A stretch of 64,000 nucleotides of DNA from Cycas panzhihuaensis (lineage: Eukaryota > Cycadophyta): NCBI GenBank assembly GCA_023213395.1, contig CM041465.1, forward strand, positions 27,039,741-27,103,740. The letters run 5' to 3'. Shown here in pieces: positions 11,291 to 23,199 of the stretch; position 1 is the first letter of the stretch; the number at the start of each line of letters is the position of its first letter. The position numbers were made by a program, and so were the translations under genes. The notes beneath the pieces are model-generated. The model was not told the DNA's origin and searched no databases. It worked only from the letters and a program-made list of their open reading frames with translations.

Positions 11291-13331
11291 TAGAAGCGTG
11301 CCTTCTGGGGGTCCACTATAAGCTACTATATACCAACTAATAATAGGCTTAGGAGGTATAGCTTTAGTTTACCCTCAAAGGGCATTTGTACACCTTGTAA
11401 GCATAGGTTCAGGGACCCAAAGGATGCATGTTTCCTTTCTACTCCTATAGGGCCTTGGTTCCAGGTTGATTAGTACTATGTTTAGGTCATGAAAGGCTGG
11501 GCCTTCCCAGATTACCAAGTAACCTAGGGAGGTTTCTCCTATCCTCATTTCTAAGGAGGGAATACGTTTCCCTTTCAAAAAAGGGGGGCAGTGATAAATA
11601 GGAAATAAGGTAGGAGGAGGGGTTTGATATGTTTCCTTGTTGCCTAGAAGGTTTTATTTAGGATTTAATGGGAAGATAAAGTTCCTTGATTTGGTTTTGT
11701 TCTTTGTTTCAAATGCAATATTTTTGTATGCTATAGGTTGTAGTTATCTTATCACAAAAATGAAACAATTAATAAATATAACTAACAATGTACGATGGAT
11801 GCAAATCCTCACTTTCAATTCTCTATCTTTATCTTTTGGCAAAAAGAGATTTAAAGTTATATGCCTAAAATAAAATAGTCATTAATACGGTTGGGAGTTA
11901 TGTAAAGGAGGAAGAAAGATAAAGATTCCTATACACATGCAATGATTCCTTTCCTCAACATGTTTTCTTTTACACATATAAGGAGAAATGCACACTCTAA
12001 AACTAGAACTTTAACTTTGTTTGGTATGCATATACTTATGCAAATGACAAAGTAATTCTTTCATAATATACCCCTTTTTTAATAAAGAGGGGAAGAAGGA
12101 GAAGAGAGGTTTCAGAAGGAGTGTACCTAGTTTGTGACATTTAGCAATGACCTTGGCCCTCTTTTGCTAATGCTATAAGTTCCTTTGCCACAAGAATTAT
12201 AAGAGGCAATGGGGCTTACTTACTTTCCCTAGGCCTAACTAAAATGTTATATAAACAAAGAAAATAGAATAAAGAGAAGGACAAAATGCATACAAGAAAT
12301 TATAATGCTAAAACACAAGTTGGTGCTTGCCTTGGGATGAGGCTTTGCACTCTCTTACCAACTATGGAGAGGTATGCACTTCATATAGGAGAAACTTATT
12401 GCTTATGGCTAGAAGTAGTGAGGAAGAATCCCTTGCAACTCTTGAGAGAGTGACTTTAGAGAAGATCCTTGAGTTCTGAGAAGAAGGAGATAGTGTTTAG
12501 TCCTTGTAGGAGAAGATCTTAAGCACCTTAGTGCTAGAATCAAGCTTTTGTTGTGTCTTTGTTTCAAGACTGAGGTTTTCTTTTAATTTCTATATGTAGA
12601 ATGAGCCAAAAGATGAGAATTAGATTCTTATTCAAACTCAAAATGAGAGTTTTATTGTTTGAGAGGGTGCCCCTAACTATTGCACCTTGATTTGGGCTTG
12701 CCCTAAGGTGCCAGGTGTCTTAGGGAGTGTAATTAATACAAATTTGAACATTGCTAACCACGACTATCAATGTAACAATTACACCATAAAATTATTCATG
12801 GTAGTACGAAGATATTTATGGTGCTAGTAATAATCAAAGTGGTGCAAACAATAATCATCATGGTAGAGACAATAAACTCTACGGTGTAAATGTAGGGTAC
12901 AAGAATCAATTGATAGTTGACCAAAGGCTAATTAAAGGAGTACTAATTCTTATCTTAGACTTTTGTAAACTAACCATGAAGCTCTAAAGTAGTTGATTAC
13001 ATATAAAAAAGTGAGAAAATGAAGTTCATAGGCAGTAATAAGTCAAAAGTATATGAAAAGTAGAGTTGTAATATCATTGAGAAGTTAACTCATCGACTAG
13101 GAGATGGCATTGGGGGCTATAAATGCCATTAGACCAGAGTCCTGGTTATCATAAGCATCTAGGTAATCATAGGCAAGCTAAATAAATCACACAGACACAT
13201 ATATAACAATCACATAAACATCACATGGAACTATAAATATGAATGATGTAGTGACAAAAATTTAAGTGAGATATGTACCTATACTTACCTGTATTGTGAC
13301 TTCCAAAACTAGTCCTACTAGCTAGGAAACA
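11291..13331 (-). repeat. 3' LTR of outer Tat element
   Basis: 2041 bp. It aligns collinearly by eye with 50559-52653. Shared landmarks are the stretch at 11400-11600 with 50700-50880, the aataaggtaggaggagg block (11604, 50893) and the end cttccaaaac...gggaaaca (about 13331 and 52653). The minus strand starts TGTTTCC. Small plus- and minus-strand open stretches inside it resemble no gene. Confidence 0.9.
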
Positions 13332-13657
13332 CTGCCTCCTTTGCAGTAGAACCTTGTCACTTTGAAACTTAGATGATGGTGACTACTGCCAATATAAATA
13401 TAGTGAGTGTACACAACTAGTAAGAATAAAATATGTACAGGTCCAAGGGATAATGAGTGTCATGACAGATACGCAGATAGGAAGCACAAGCTAAGGAGGG
13501 ATCTTAGAGTATGATTAGATCTATCTCGAGGCACAAGGCTATAAAATCCTAAGCATGTAGGTGATATAATAAGAAAGATAGTAGTGAAGGTGGGTGCCCC
13601 CTTAGTGGCTCACCAAATAGGTGGTGTGACCTAGAAAGGGTTTGGAAACCTAAAGAA
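13332..13657 (-). other. Outer Tat 3' untranslated end with polypurine tract
   Basis: On the minus strand GCAAAGGAGGCAG directly precedes the LTR start and serves as polypurine tract (13332-13344). The rest is non-coding internal sequence between the RNase H-like ORF and the 3' LTR. Copia-B split it from its other half at 39038-39384. Together the halves are about 670 bases, comparable with about 590 in the inner Tat. Confidence 0.8.
13653..13657 (+). repeat. Target-site duplication, left copy, Copia-B
   Basis: aagaa, identical to 39038-39042 at the other end of Copia-B. Confidence 0.9.
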
Positions 13658-13709
13658 TATTAGATAATGTGACAATAATGTTCTTAAGGAAAAAATTTTG
13701 ATAGGTTGG
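13658..13709 (+). repeat. Copia-B 5' LTR, first 52 bases
   Basis: Starts tattagataatgtgac (TG mutated to TA) and ends aaaattttgataggttgg, matching the first bases of the LTRs at 38376 and 26593. The rest of the LTR resumes at 33738. Confidence 0.92.
13705..13709 (+). repeat. Target-site duplication, left copy, inner Tat
   Basis: gttgg, identical to 33733-33737. Confidence 0.93.
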
Positions 13710-16700
13710 TGGAATCGCATCTTTGGGGGGGGGTCGCTAGACTTGGATGAGATTAAGCCAAATGACCAATGGTTTCGGTGGCTATGGACCTACAATGGAA
13801 AGTAAAATAAATCACGCACAAGGGGTGTCCATGTGTCGGAACACAAGTTTAGGACCTACAAATGGAACACAAACTCCTTTGAGGTAACTCTTCCTTGATA
13901 CAGAGTAGTGGATGGATGAGGGATCTCCTGAGTTTCTCAAGTAACCTCAAAAGGTGCCCTCCCATCCTTAGATGGTCGAAGGAGGAAGGAAAGAGATGAG
14001 GGAATGGCTCCTTGCATGAAGGGGTTATGAAAGGGATGATCCTTAATAAGAAAAGAGGAGAAACACGTACATAAACCTAAGGTAGCTTGCTATGTGAGTG
14101 GTGGAGATTGTGGCTGGTTTCGAAATCTAGGCATTGACCTAAAGACTAAACTAGGATGGTCTAGCCTAGAGAAACAAGAAAAATAAAGCGAACAACCTTG
14201 AGAGGAGGTGCTCTCAAGGGGCCAAACCTAAAGAGGATTCTAGGAGTGGCGAGTAAACAAAAAGGGTTATCTTTGTGTTTGTCTTTATTTCATATACAAT
14301 AAAGAACTACAAAGTGAGAGTGTGGTATTTATGGTAATGTTGTGTATTTATGTTTAAAAGAAATTACTTTTTTAAAGTCAAGAAAGTAATACAAATCTCT
14401 CGCTCTCATTTACTTATGCATGCAACCTCACTCTCCTTTTTTTTAAATGCAAGAAGTGGGAGTCAAAGAGATTGCCATATGACATGAAGCTCATGCAAAG
14501 AGTGCAAAGTTACTTAGTGACATATAACAAAATGGAAGGGGCGAATGCATGCAAGTACCTAGACCTCCACTATATGAGCTTATAAAAATAAACAAGCAAA
14601 GTGCAAGAAACCCTACTGATCCTTTCCTTTTCTTTTACTTAAGGGATACTCAAAAGAGGGGGAAAAAAGTAAAGAAAAGAAGGCCAGGAAAAGGAAGATG
14701 TACTTGGGATATGATGACTGAAGTAGTGCTTCCCTCACCATGCTTGTAATCCTTGCCCTTCTCCTAACCATGGATGGTGAGATGGAAGGAGTGCCGACAA
14801 AGAAAGGGGGCTTCCTTACCTTCCCTGAAATAAAAAAGGAAAATAGAAATATAACGAAAGGAAACGTAAAGACTATTATAACTCCACTTTATAATTCCAA
14901 GAGCAAAAGAAAAGTAACTATTGAAAGAAGGGGAATGTACCTAGGATAAAGTCCCTTTTTCCTCCAAGTGTAAAAGAAAACCTACAACCAACGAGGTTTG
15001 CCCTCTCCCAAAAGGTACCAAACATACATGGGACAAATATACAAAATAAAAAGTGACAAGATACGACTATCTTAATTAAAAGAAATATATTAAATATCAA
15101 TATCACTCCTTTTACTTCATATGTTATTTAGTATGCAATATGGGAAAGGAGGGAAAGAGAACAAGGAAGGGTGGTTAGCCTTAGAATGGATAACCCTCCA
15201 AATCAAAGGTCCTTAATGCTACCCCCAAATATCAGGATAAAGGGGTAAACAAATACAAGCAAGCTTTTAAAAATATAAGCAAAATTGGTAAGAAATATTA
15301 GAAACATTGCAAATATTGTAACATGCAACTTTTGTAAGTTCTGCAAGGTTCAAATCAAGGGACAAAAGGAATATGGAGTGGGGGCTAAGACCCCACCTAT
15401 GTAGGATCTACTATGTTGGTTGCAAGTGCAGCAATGGGTTACCTATGCTGATGCTAGTAATGATCTACTCTCTAATGGTCCTTTGGGATCTCCAGGGAGG
15501 TATGGAGAAGGAGAGGTGAGGAGAGAAGGGTGTTGCCTTTGAGGAAAAGGCACGTTGGCTGCAGAACCCAAACTATAGATCCTTTCACTCTCTACAGATA
15601 CCTTTTCTTTGTTACCTCCTTGAAGAAACTAGGAAGGAACCAAAATAAGGAGAAGACAGGCTGGGAAAAAGGAGGGTTTACCTCTCATTACAATGGAAAG
15701 GAAAGAAGAAAGTTGCTATAAAAAGGTACTGGAAAAAATATCTATATTACTCAAGGTAAAAGAAACAAAAAATGTACTTGTTATAGGCCGATCTGATGTA
15801 GATCTACCTCTGAAATTAGGTGAGGAAGTAGGCCCTATGGGATTTGTAGGAGAGGACCCCAATGGTGCAACAAATAGAGGTAAAACTGGAGCAAGAAAGA
15901 TGGCTAGAGCTTGCTAGAGCATTTGGAGCACAATCTTCCCTTGGTTGGCCACATTGTAGACCTGCAACCCGCATGTCTTAAGCTATAGGAGCCTAGCATC
16001 TGGTTGAGAATTAGGTGTAGCAAAACTTGATCCTATTTGTAGGGTGTTTTTGGAGGAGATTGTGGTAAAAATAAATGAGAGAGACAAAAAATGAGGGTGT
16101 TTTTGTGTTTTTAAATCCAACCCTAGCTCAATCGAATGATTAGGGTTTAATTTGGGTAAGAAACAAGTCACTACCACATGATAATTTCATAATAAATGCG
16201 AAATTAGCTGTGGAAAATCTAAAAAATGACTGTGGATAGTCACCCCATGCTAAACTTAGTGGTACCGCGAGGTTTGTAATGGTACCAAGAAGTTTAATAT
16301 GGTATGGTAGAAACAAAGCAAAAAGAGAGAGAGGAGAGCCCATAAGCTCCAAAAGAGGGGGAAACTAAGGCCCAAGGAGGTATGGTACTATATCCAAGTG
16401 GCCAAAAGAGGGTTGCGGGACTCAGAGAGGCCATAACGAGAAAGCAATAAAGGTAAAAGTTTCCTTAAAAGGACAATGAGTGGACGTAGTATGACGACCA
16501 GGCCTAGGTAGGGTGCTAAGGGTCATGATGCACTAACAAGTGATGTGGTGTAGGCTATGGAAGCCAAACAATACTTGGGGATATTGTAGAGACATGGAGG
16601 AGGGTTATGGAGCACTGCAGGATATGTATCCCTAAATTGTCATAAGTTGAAGAGGTACAAAGATGCAATGTGGTCAAGTAATGGATGCATAGTGGTCATG

Positions 16701-16837
16701 TAGTAAATTAATCATCATGCAATGTAGGTGAAGTACCTCAATTTACCTTTTCTAAAACTGACAAGGGTAGGGATAGAAGCATGCCTATACTTACTTGAGT
16801 CGACTCACCCATGTCCATTCTTAGTAACTGAGAAACA
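13710..16837 (-). repeat. 3' LTR of inner Tat element
   Basis: 3128 bp. It aligns collinearly with 25599-26592 joined to 31571-33732 (3151 bp after removing Copia-A and its duplicated site). The minus strand starts TGTTTCTCAG and ends GCGATTCCA. The TATA box seen in the 5' LTR is mutated here (TACAAATA at 16034-16042). Open stretches inside it are not coding. Confidence 0.92.
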
Positions 16838-17429
16838 CTACCTCCTTGGCAGCAGAGCCTCGCTACTCGAAAGCATAACACGACATCGAATGCTAGCAAG
16901 AAAAGGTTAGAAAAATACTGGATGCGTGGGTAGGGAGATGAGAGAGTGGCAGTATAGGGGTTGCCTATGCATTGCCCTAGAGTCGACTGGTAGTGATAAT
17001 GGATGAGGAGGATGCCCCCATCGCATGAGTGTAAGATAAATAGTGGTGATAACCATGAACATGATCAAACAAACGCTATGAATGGGATGCTATATACATA
17101 GGAGAGTCAAAACAATGGGGACTATATACTGAGGGTGGTACGAAGGGTAGAGTGAAGAAAACAAACTTGATGGTCACTATAGTTTAACATTATTAGTGGC
17201 AAACTTTTAAAGGTATGAGCGGATCACCATCTGGAAGATGGAATGACCCAGAACCTGGGCGCTTGGGTGATCGAATAGGTCCCTCAAGGGGGATCATCAA
17301 GGAGAGGGAAGTGATACTTGAGGATGAGACAGATGAGGCCATCCACCTCAATGTTGTAGTCCTGGGAAATATGTCAGATATCTATGGAAGAGAAATGGGA
17401 TAGAGGGACCTAACGGTTGAGGTGAGGGT
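16838..17429 (-). other. Inner Tat polypurine tract and 3' untranslated end
   Basis: CCAAGGAGGTAG on the minus strand (16838-16849) abuts the LTR start and serves as polypurine tract. The remaining sequence up to the RNase H-like ORF aligns in part with 13332-13657 plus 39038-39384 of the outer Tat. I see no gene. Confidence 0.75.
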
Positions 17430-17705
17430 CCTCATGCATGGGTAACGCACCTTGTAAACCTAGGTGAGATGTGACATAATAACCTGAGAGTTACAAATAA
17501 GGATGATAGGTCCATAGTGGAAGCAGAGTGTATTAGTAAGAGCTTTAATAACAACTGTGTACTAAGCTTCATTATTAGTAGCTTCGGGAAGGAAGACCCT
17601 AGAATGCATGTAGTCATATCCAGAGGGGTCATGGAGGATCCATATGGTAGCAAAAGGGCCTGGGTTACCATGATTTCCTCCATCACTAAAGATAAGTAAT
17701 GCCAT
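17430..17705 (-). pseudogene. Inner Tat stand-alone RNase H-like ORF
   Basis: The ATG at 17705 opens MALLIFSDGGNHGNPGPF, the first strand and first Asp of an archaeal-type RNase H fold. LPEATNNEA (catalytic Glu) follows, with a stop just after it, then LICNSQVIMSHL, where the family has C/G-D-S. The catalytic Asp is therefore Asn. In autonomous plant Gypsy elements this domain is fused to reverse transcriptase; here it stands alone before the 3' LTR. The outer Tat has the same ORF at 39639 with the same Met start and the same Asn. Confidence 0.82.
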
Positions 17706-18955
17706 GGTAAGGAGATGAGGGTCTCGGTTAGATGGTAGAAGAAGAAAAGTGACAACAGGGTCGACAAGTAAAGAAAGGTGTGATAAGTAGTGATAGGGCT
17801 ATGAAGTACTCAGAAGGCTGTGAATAGGGATTATGGAGGATAAGAGAGCCCTAAAAGGAGGCTACTTGGGGATGAGGAGACTGACCCAATGGAAGGGAAG
17901 GAAATTATAGCGTAAAGGGCCCCTTTGGGGTCCCAAAGGTTGTTCGAAGGGCCTTGGTGAGGTCTAGGATGAGGGAGGCACTTCTTTTAGGAGCCCTAAA
18001 GGCTCAGGTGGACATAAAAAATGGACTCAGGGTGGTGAAAGGATCCAAAGGAGTATAAAGATGGGTATGGTTTGGAGTAGTATGAAAATCAAAATAAAAG
18101 GGATCTGTGAGAGATTGAAAGGGTCATCATAATGACACTAAAGAAGCTTAAAAGGGAGGCCATAGAGGTGAAACGAGGGATGGACCTAGAAGGTAAAAAT
18201 AATATAGGAAAAGAGGTGGTCGTAAGGGCTATCATAGTGGGAGGAAAGGAGGAAGTGCTCATTGGGGCCCCTGCCTATATAAAGGAAACTTGATGAAAAT
18301 GAAGTTCATTTTCACGAGCTCACGATTGATCTGGAGCCCTTTCCTTTATGTAGTGGAGTGCGACCCAACTTTAGAGGTATGCATTGGGAGATCTGACCAT
18401 CGAATCGAGGTGTAGAGATAGCTGATAAGACTGAGACAATGAGATGGCAGTAGTAAGGCTAGGCCCAGTGAGTGGATCACCCCCTACCCATTCCATTTTG
18501 TCCATTACATTTAATGTATTTTCTATGCTTTTTTAGGTGATTTTTGGCCCCTTAAGGGTGATTTGAGACCCTTTGAAGCCTAATTTGGACCTAGAGAGGG
18601 GGAGGACTAGGGCATTAGATAGCCTTAGTCCTAGTGGGCTTGGTTGTGGTCCGCTTAGATGAAAACTTTTGGGTTTCTTGAGCAATCCACCCTCCCCCCT
18701 TTTGAGGGGGGTGTAAAGGGCCCTATAATAAAGATCGCAGTGCTACGAAGTTTACTGCGGGGCCATTGTACCATGGAGTTTGATACGGGGTAGAGGGGAA
18801 CAACCAAAAAAAGGAAGAGAAATGGCCTAGGAAGGTACCAAACTCAGCCCCAAGAGGGCAAGAGGCAAAATGAGGGTAGGTGGGCATAGTGTGGAGTGTT
18901 ATGACTGACTCTTAGGTTCTTTTTGTAGGTGGTTATTGTGGTAGATAACCATGAG
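17706..18955 (+). other. Inner Tat: upstream and leader region of the antisense PMD gene
   Basis: No coding domain on either strand; reverse transcriptase and integrase motifs were looked for here and not found. The region contains a plus-strand TATA box at 18275. A stretch around 18440-18480 (gagatggcagtagtaaggc) is conserved in the outer Tat (about 40370). Two copies of a GTACC...GTTT motif lie at 18740-18790, also found in the Tat LTRs. Confidence 0.6.
18275..18285 (+). promoter_or_regulatory. TATA box of antisense PMD gene (inner Tat)
   Basis: CTATATAAAGG on the plus strand, about 680 bases upstream of the PMD reading frame. The equivalent place in the outer Tat has CTTATAAAGG (40072-40081). 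This suggests the gene is transcribed from its own promoter, opposite to the retroelement RNA. Confidence 0.6.
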
Positions 18956-20860
18956 AACATAGGGATTGCTATAATGAGTTTTATAGAGATGATGATATAG
19001 GGGGGATAGATGGACATTGGGACGATGTGGGTTGCTGAAGATTATTAGGACCCCCCAATATATATTGGATCAGTGCCTCTTGGTAGATATAGTCTTCCAT
19101 CGGAATCGTAGGTAACAAGTCTTCCACCTTCCCTAAGTGGGGGATATTACTATCACGCCATGAGACATCAAGGGGATCCTGGGTGTACAAGTAGGAGGAG
19201 CACCAACATCATTAGGCATGTTGCCCAACATGGATACCACACACAAAAAAGTGGCCATATTTTTCACTATCTAAGATAAGTGGGATAGATGCAGGATATC
19301 AGTCCAGACAATGGTTATGTCGTGAATTTCTTAGTTGAGGAAGTTGATTACACTGGGCATTCTATTCTGGATCTCATAGAAATAGAGCTATAGAGACATT
19401 CCAGGTAGTTGGATGGACACAATCAAGAGATGTGAGGCTAAGGAGAGACTAGATTAGGCCGCCTTGATAGTGATGAACATGGTTGCCTAATTAGATGCTA
19501 TTAGGGTGGTAGGGAGAGGAGGATTCTCCTATTTCACACTGCTATAGTGTTATTTTTTTGACCATTTTAGGGAATTGGTGCCACTAGGAGGACCTCACTC
19601 TATTTTGGCGAGAGCGCCGATGGTGCACATATGGCAGACTCAGTTCAAGGGGACTGAGGATCAAGCACATGTCAGGTAGTCAGTGGAGGTGACATCGCTA
19701 GACCTCCTCACTTTGGCAGACTACATAGTGGACCCATATAGAGGAGTGAGGTGGGATAGTGATGATGAGGTAGGAGATGGTCTTAGAGATGGTGGCGATG
19801 ATGGAGGTGATGGGGTAGGCCCATCAAGAGTGGCAAGAGAAGAGGCAGGTCCATCAGAGGTTATAGGAGGAGAGGCAGGGCCTTCATGAGATGTAGGAAG
19901 GGGTGTAGGTCCTTCACGAGCTACAGGAGGAGAGGTAGGTCCTTTAGGAGCTACAAGAGGAGGTAGGCCACCCCGCACACTAGCGCAGAGATTAAGGGTA
20001 GTTAGTAGGGCTCTAGTGGCAGCAGTGGCAAAGGGGGGAGAAGACACCTCGATAAGCTAGAAGGTAGGCAAGGTGGTACCCAAGGCTAAGGAGGAGGTAT
20101 TAGTATTCGAGAGAGGTCCCCAAGAGGAGGTGATTATCTGAGTCGAGGAGCTATCCATCCCAGGAGGTGAGATACTACTTTTTCCTATCATCTTTTGACC
20201 ACTAGGCGATTAGATAGTTTGCTTTAATTTGGATTTGAGGATTTGATATATGGATGTATGGACTAACACGTGACGTGTTTGACTTAGCAGGGGCAGCAAA
20301 GATGGGGAGGTTGATAGAGGTGGTAGTTTGGGAGGTATTCCCCCAGGTCTACATGGAGGGACAACCTCCCATCTAGGCTACAGAGGAGCCTCGATCAGTA
20401 GGGGCATACATAACGTCATTCACCCCACTGATTAGAGCCAAGGATATATGCGTAGTGGAGTCCTAAGAGCACCAAGCGAGGGTGGAACAACTACAGGGAG
20501 AGCTGGACAGGACCCACATGGAGAGAGATACCTTATGAGGTTGAGTTCAGGCATTGGAGGCTTAAGGTAGAAGAGCAGGTGGTGATATGGAGAGCTGCAT
20601 TAGGATAGCTGTGCTAGAGGAGAGGCTCAGAGGAGTAAAGGGAGAGAGGGATCGTATCCAAGCGTAATACAATCAACTGGTAGATCAGATGGTTATGAGG
20701 TCATCACAGAGAAGGACTCAGACATACATGATGATGACGACCTTGAGATAAGGGGATCAAGGCTGGGAGCTCATAGTGGTGTAGGAGGAGCCTAGGAGGC
20801 ATGTGGTCTCCTCGGGAGGGATCACACCAGCCAGGAGATGATACCCCTTAAGCAAAGGAG
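18956..20860 (+). pseudogene. Antisense plant mobile domain (PMD) gene in inner Tat, two exons
   Basis: Plus strand, opposite to gag-pro. Exon 1 holds a PMD-like fold: RCGLLKIIRTPQYILDQCLL (about 19030), VFHLP (about 19120), VGDITITP and DIKGILGVQVGGAP, later FRELVPLGGPHSILARAPMV (about 19560) and VTSLDLLTLADYIVDPYRGV (19689). An acidic/Gly-rich linker with a 30-bp repeat follows. A GT-AG intron is likely at 20167-20290. Exon 2 encodes a heptad-like coiled coil (EQLQGELDRTHMERDTL, IAVLEERLRGVKGERDRIQA; 20480-20670). PMD proteins are known from host genes and from Gypsy and MULE elements. Stops make this copy non-functional. Confidence 0.75.
19818..19967 (+). repeat. 30-bp minisatellite in PMD linker (5 units)
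   Basis: Five units of 30 bases, each encoding a decapeptide that starts Gly-Pro (GPSRVAREEA, GPSEVIGGEA and so on). Unit starts are at 19818, 19848, 19878, 19908 and 19938. The outer Tat copy has no such repeat at this place. Confidence 0.85.
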
Positions 20861-22029
20861 CACCAACGAGTAGGGTATGATGGGTTTTGATTGGGAAAGC
20901 ACTAGACCTCTAGGGAGTCACCATATGTTACCACATGATTGTAATCCTCCCTACAAGGATTCCAGCTTCCCTAGGATGATGTACTATATTATTTTATATG
21001 ATATGATTCTTTATGTATATAGACAGGGGCCTATTGGCATCCTATTTAATCAATGATGATGGTGTTATGATGGTGTATGATGTTGTATTTATGGTTTATT
21101 TATTTATATCTTTATGTGTATGTGGACACGGGTGCACAAGTGCATGAGAGACTGTAGATCATGACAATTTTGGTTGGTTGTTATGTGACTTTTGTTATTA
21201 GATTACTTGGGTGATGCCTATACTTCCTTTCATGCAGGGCCATACTCATAGGGGGCATACATGACCACCATGAGCATAGGTGATAGGTATGTGTGAGGCT
21301 AGGAGATGGAGAGCCATGCATGTCCATTGACAGAACATAGCATATATACAAAGGAAGTGCTAACGAAGAAAGAGTATAGGTACTCGAGCATGCAGTCCTA
21401 GTTGGAGTGCATTTCCAAGCTTAGGAGCGATGGAAACCAACACATCCAATAAGGAGAAAAGGTTTTCCTCAGGAGGGAAACATAAGATGCCATAGGAGAA
21501 AATGTAGAGATAGAAAAGCCACCCTAAACCATCATTCCACCTATGGTTAGGAGGAATGAAGATACGCTTAGAGTGGTAGTTTGGGCTCATTTTAGAGCAA
21601 AAAGAGAGGAGTGATATGGCGAGCTTACACAGGGATAGGGACATGCCACACATAGAATGAAGATGGATGACGAAGGGTAGGCCCTATATAGCTAGGCCTA
21701 TAAGTAAAATGGTTTTGGTTAGAACCAGATGAGTGCGATGGACCTAATACGTGATGGATCACGCGGTAAGGTTATATCTGAGTAAGACTGGTTCTAGTCC
21801 TGGGTGAGGACCTAGAGCGTGAAGAAGAGATACCTTTACGAGGGGTTCATCGACACTGACACCTATGTGAAGTTGCTCAGGGAGGGTGAGGAAATGGAAA
21901 AAGTGGCTAGTTTAGAACCAACAGCTCAGGAGCTAATGTAGAATAAAGAGAAGAGGGAATATCTAATCATGGTATCTCTCTAGGTGTACGTGAAACCAGG
22001 GTGACACGTTAAGGAGGGGGCTCATGGCC
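20861..22029. other. Inner Tat: conserved region between PMD gene and protease
   Basis: No domain recognised on either strand. Parts align with the outer Tat (for example around 21570-21720 with 46550-46680, and the block at 22001-22030 with 46911-46940), so it belongs to the family plan. It contains no reverse transcriptase motif. The minus-strand open stretch at 21653-21360 has no known similarity to me. Confidence 0.55.
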
Positions 22030-22960
22030 CTCACTATCTAACTTAGAATCATCCATGATGGCTAGGTAACCATAATTACCGATGTTAATAAGGGAAAACC
22101 TGACTAAGTTTGGCTCATGATAAGGCATAGGTTCTATTTGATAAAGACCAGTCTATTGAAAAAGGGGCCCCATAGAAGGGATAACCTCCTTAGGATCATT
22201 ATCTTCATCATCAAAGATAGCCTAATAGGTTGGATGAGAAGTGTGAGATGGTAGAGGCTCATGGGTGACAACTTTAACTCATCCTTCATGGACAAACTTA
22301 AGTTGCTCCCAATGCGAGGAGTAAGTTGCTCCCATTTGGTCAAGCCATGGTTGGCCCAACAGGAGGTTTTACTCCACATCGATATCGAGTACAACAACAT
22401 CTATAGAAATGATCTTTCCTCTTAAGGTGAGCAAAAGGGAGACTGTCCCTAAGGGGGACTTCTCGATCCCATCATACCCTTGGCATTTCCAAGGGATGAA
22501 CTCAAGTGCTACTATGCCTAGCTCCTTAAGCATACACATAGGCATAGCATTAACCAAGGAGCCATTATCTATGATGGTCCTCTTTATGATAAAATCAGGA
22601 GTGTCAACAAAAATGACAAATGGGTAATACAAAAGCTTCTCCTGTTTATTGCGATATGGTAGATCTCAGGGATCAAATAAGATGATATGTGGTCCATAGG
22701 AGGCGATGCCTATAGCATGGATGGAAGCATCTTGTTGGTCAAGAGCTTCAAGAAGAAGAGTGCATTGCTTAAGACAACTTCTCAAGACATCCATCATAGA
22801 CATCCCTATGACCACGGTGTGAAGCTTATCAACGATGGAGAAGGGCTTTCCCTTCGTGGTAGGTTGGGAAAGCACCCTTTAGAAATCATAATGACTAGGG
22901 CATACAATAATGGTCTTGGGAAGCATGGGGATTTTTGGAGGAGGGACTTCTAGAGGAGGA
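22030..22960 (-). pseudogene. Inner Tat retropepsin region
   Basis: Upstream linker FSIVDKLHTVVIGMSMMDVL (about 22840) is the conserved segment that precedes protease in plant Tat-type elements. The protease reads FVIFVDTPDFIIKRTIIDNG, with active site DNGS (expected DxGS, about 22560), and the second-half motif YNLLLGQPWLDQM (about 22370-22330), close to the family's LLLGRPW. A frame change lies between the two halves near 22400. Downstream the coding sense fades near 22030 with a stop after HEPPP. The enzyme would process the Gag polyprotein. Confidence 0.85.
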
Positions 22961-23199
22961 TCAAGGTAAATAGTGGAAGAAGAGGCACCAGTTGCCACTT
23001 TAGCTGCTTGGGACTGAGTTAAGGCATATAACACTATAGTCTTAAGCATTTTAATGACTCTCTTTCCCTTGTTTTGGGATCGAGAAGGGGAAGGAGTTCA
23101 GTGGTTGGGAGAACTAGAAGAAGAGGAAGAGTTCCTTACACCCTTCCCTTTAGCTTATGAAGGGCGAGGGTTTGGGGACCTTCCTCTATTTTAGTTACC

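Noticed and set aside
11375-11578. Minus-strand open frame in the outer Tat 3' LTR (also 50705-51130).
   Set aside because: It lies in LTR sequence; the two LTR copies do not conserve the frame and it matches no family I know.
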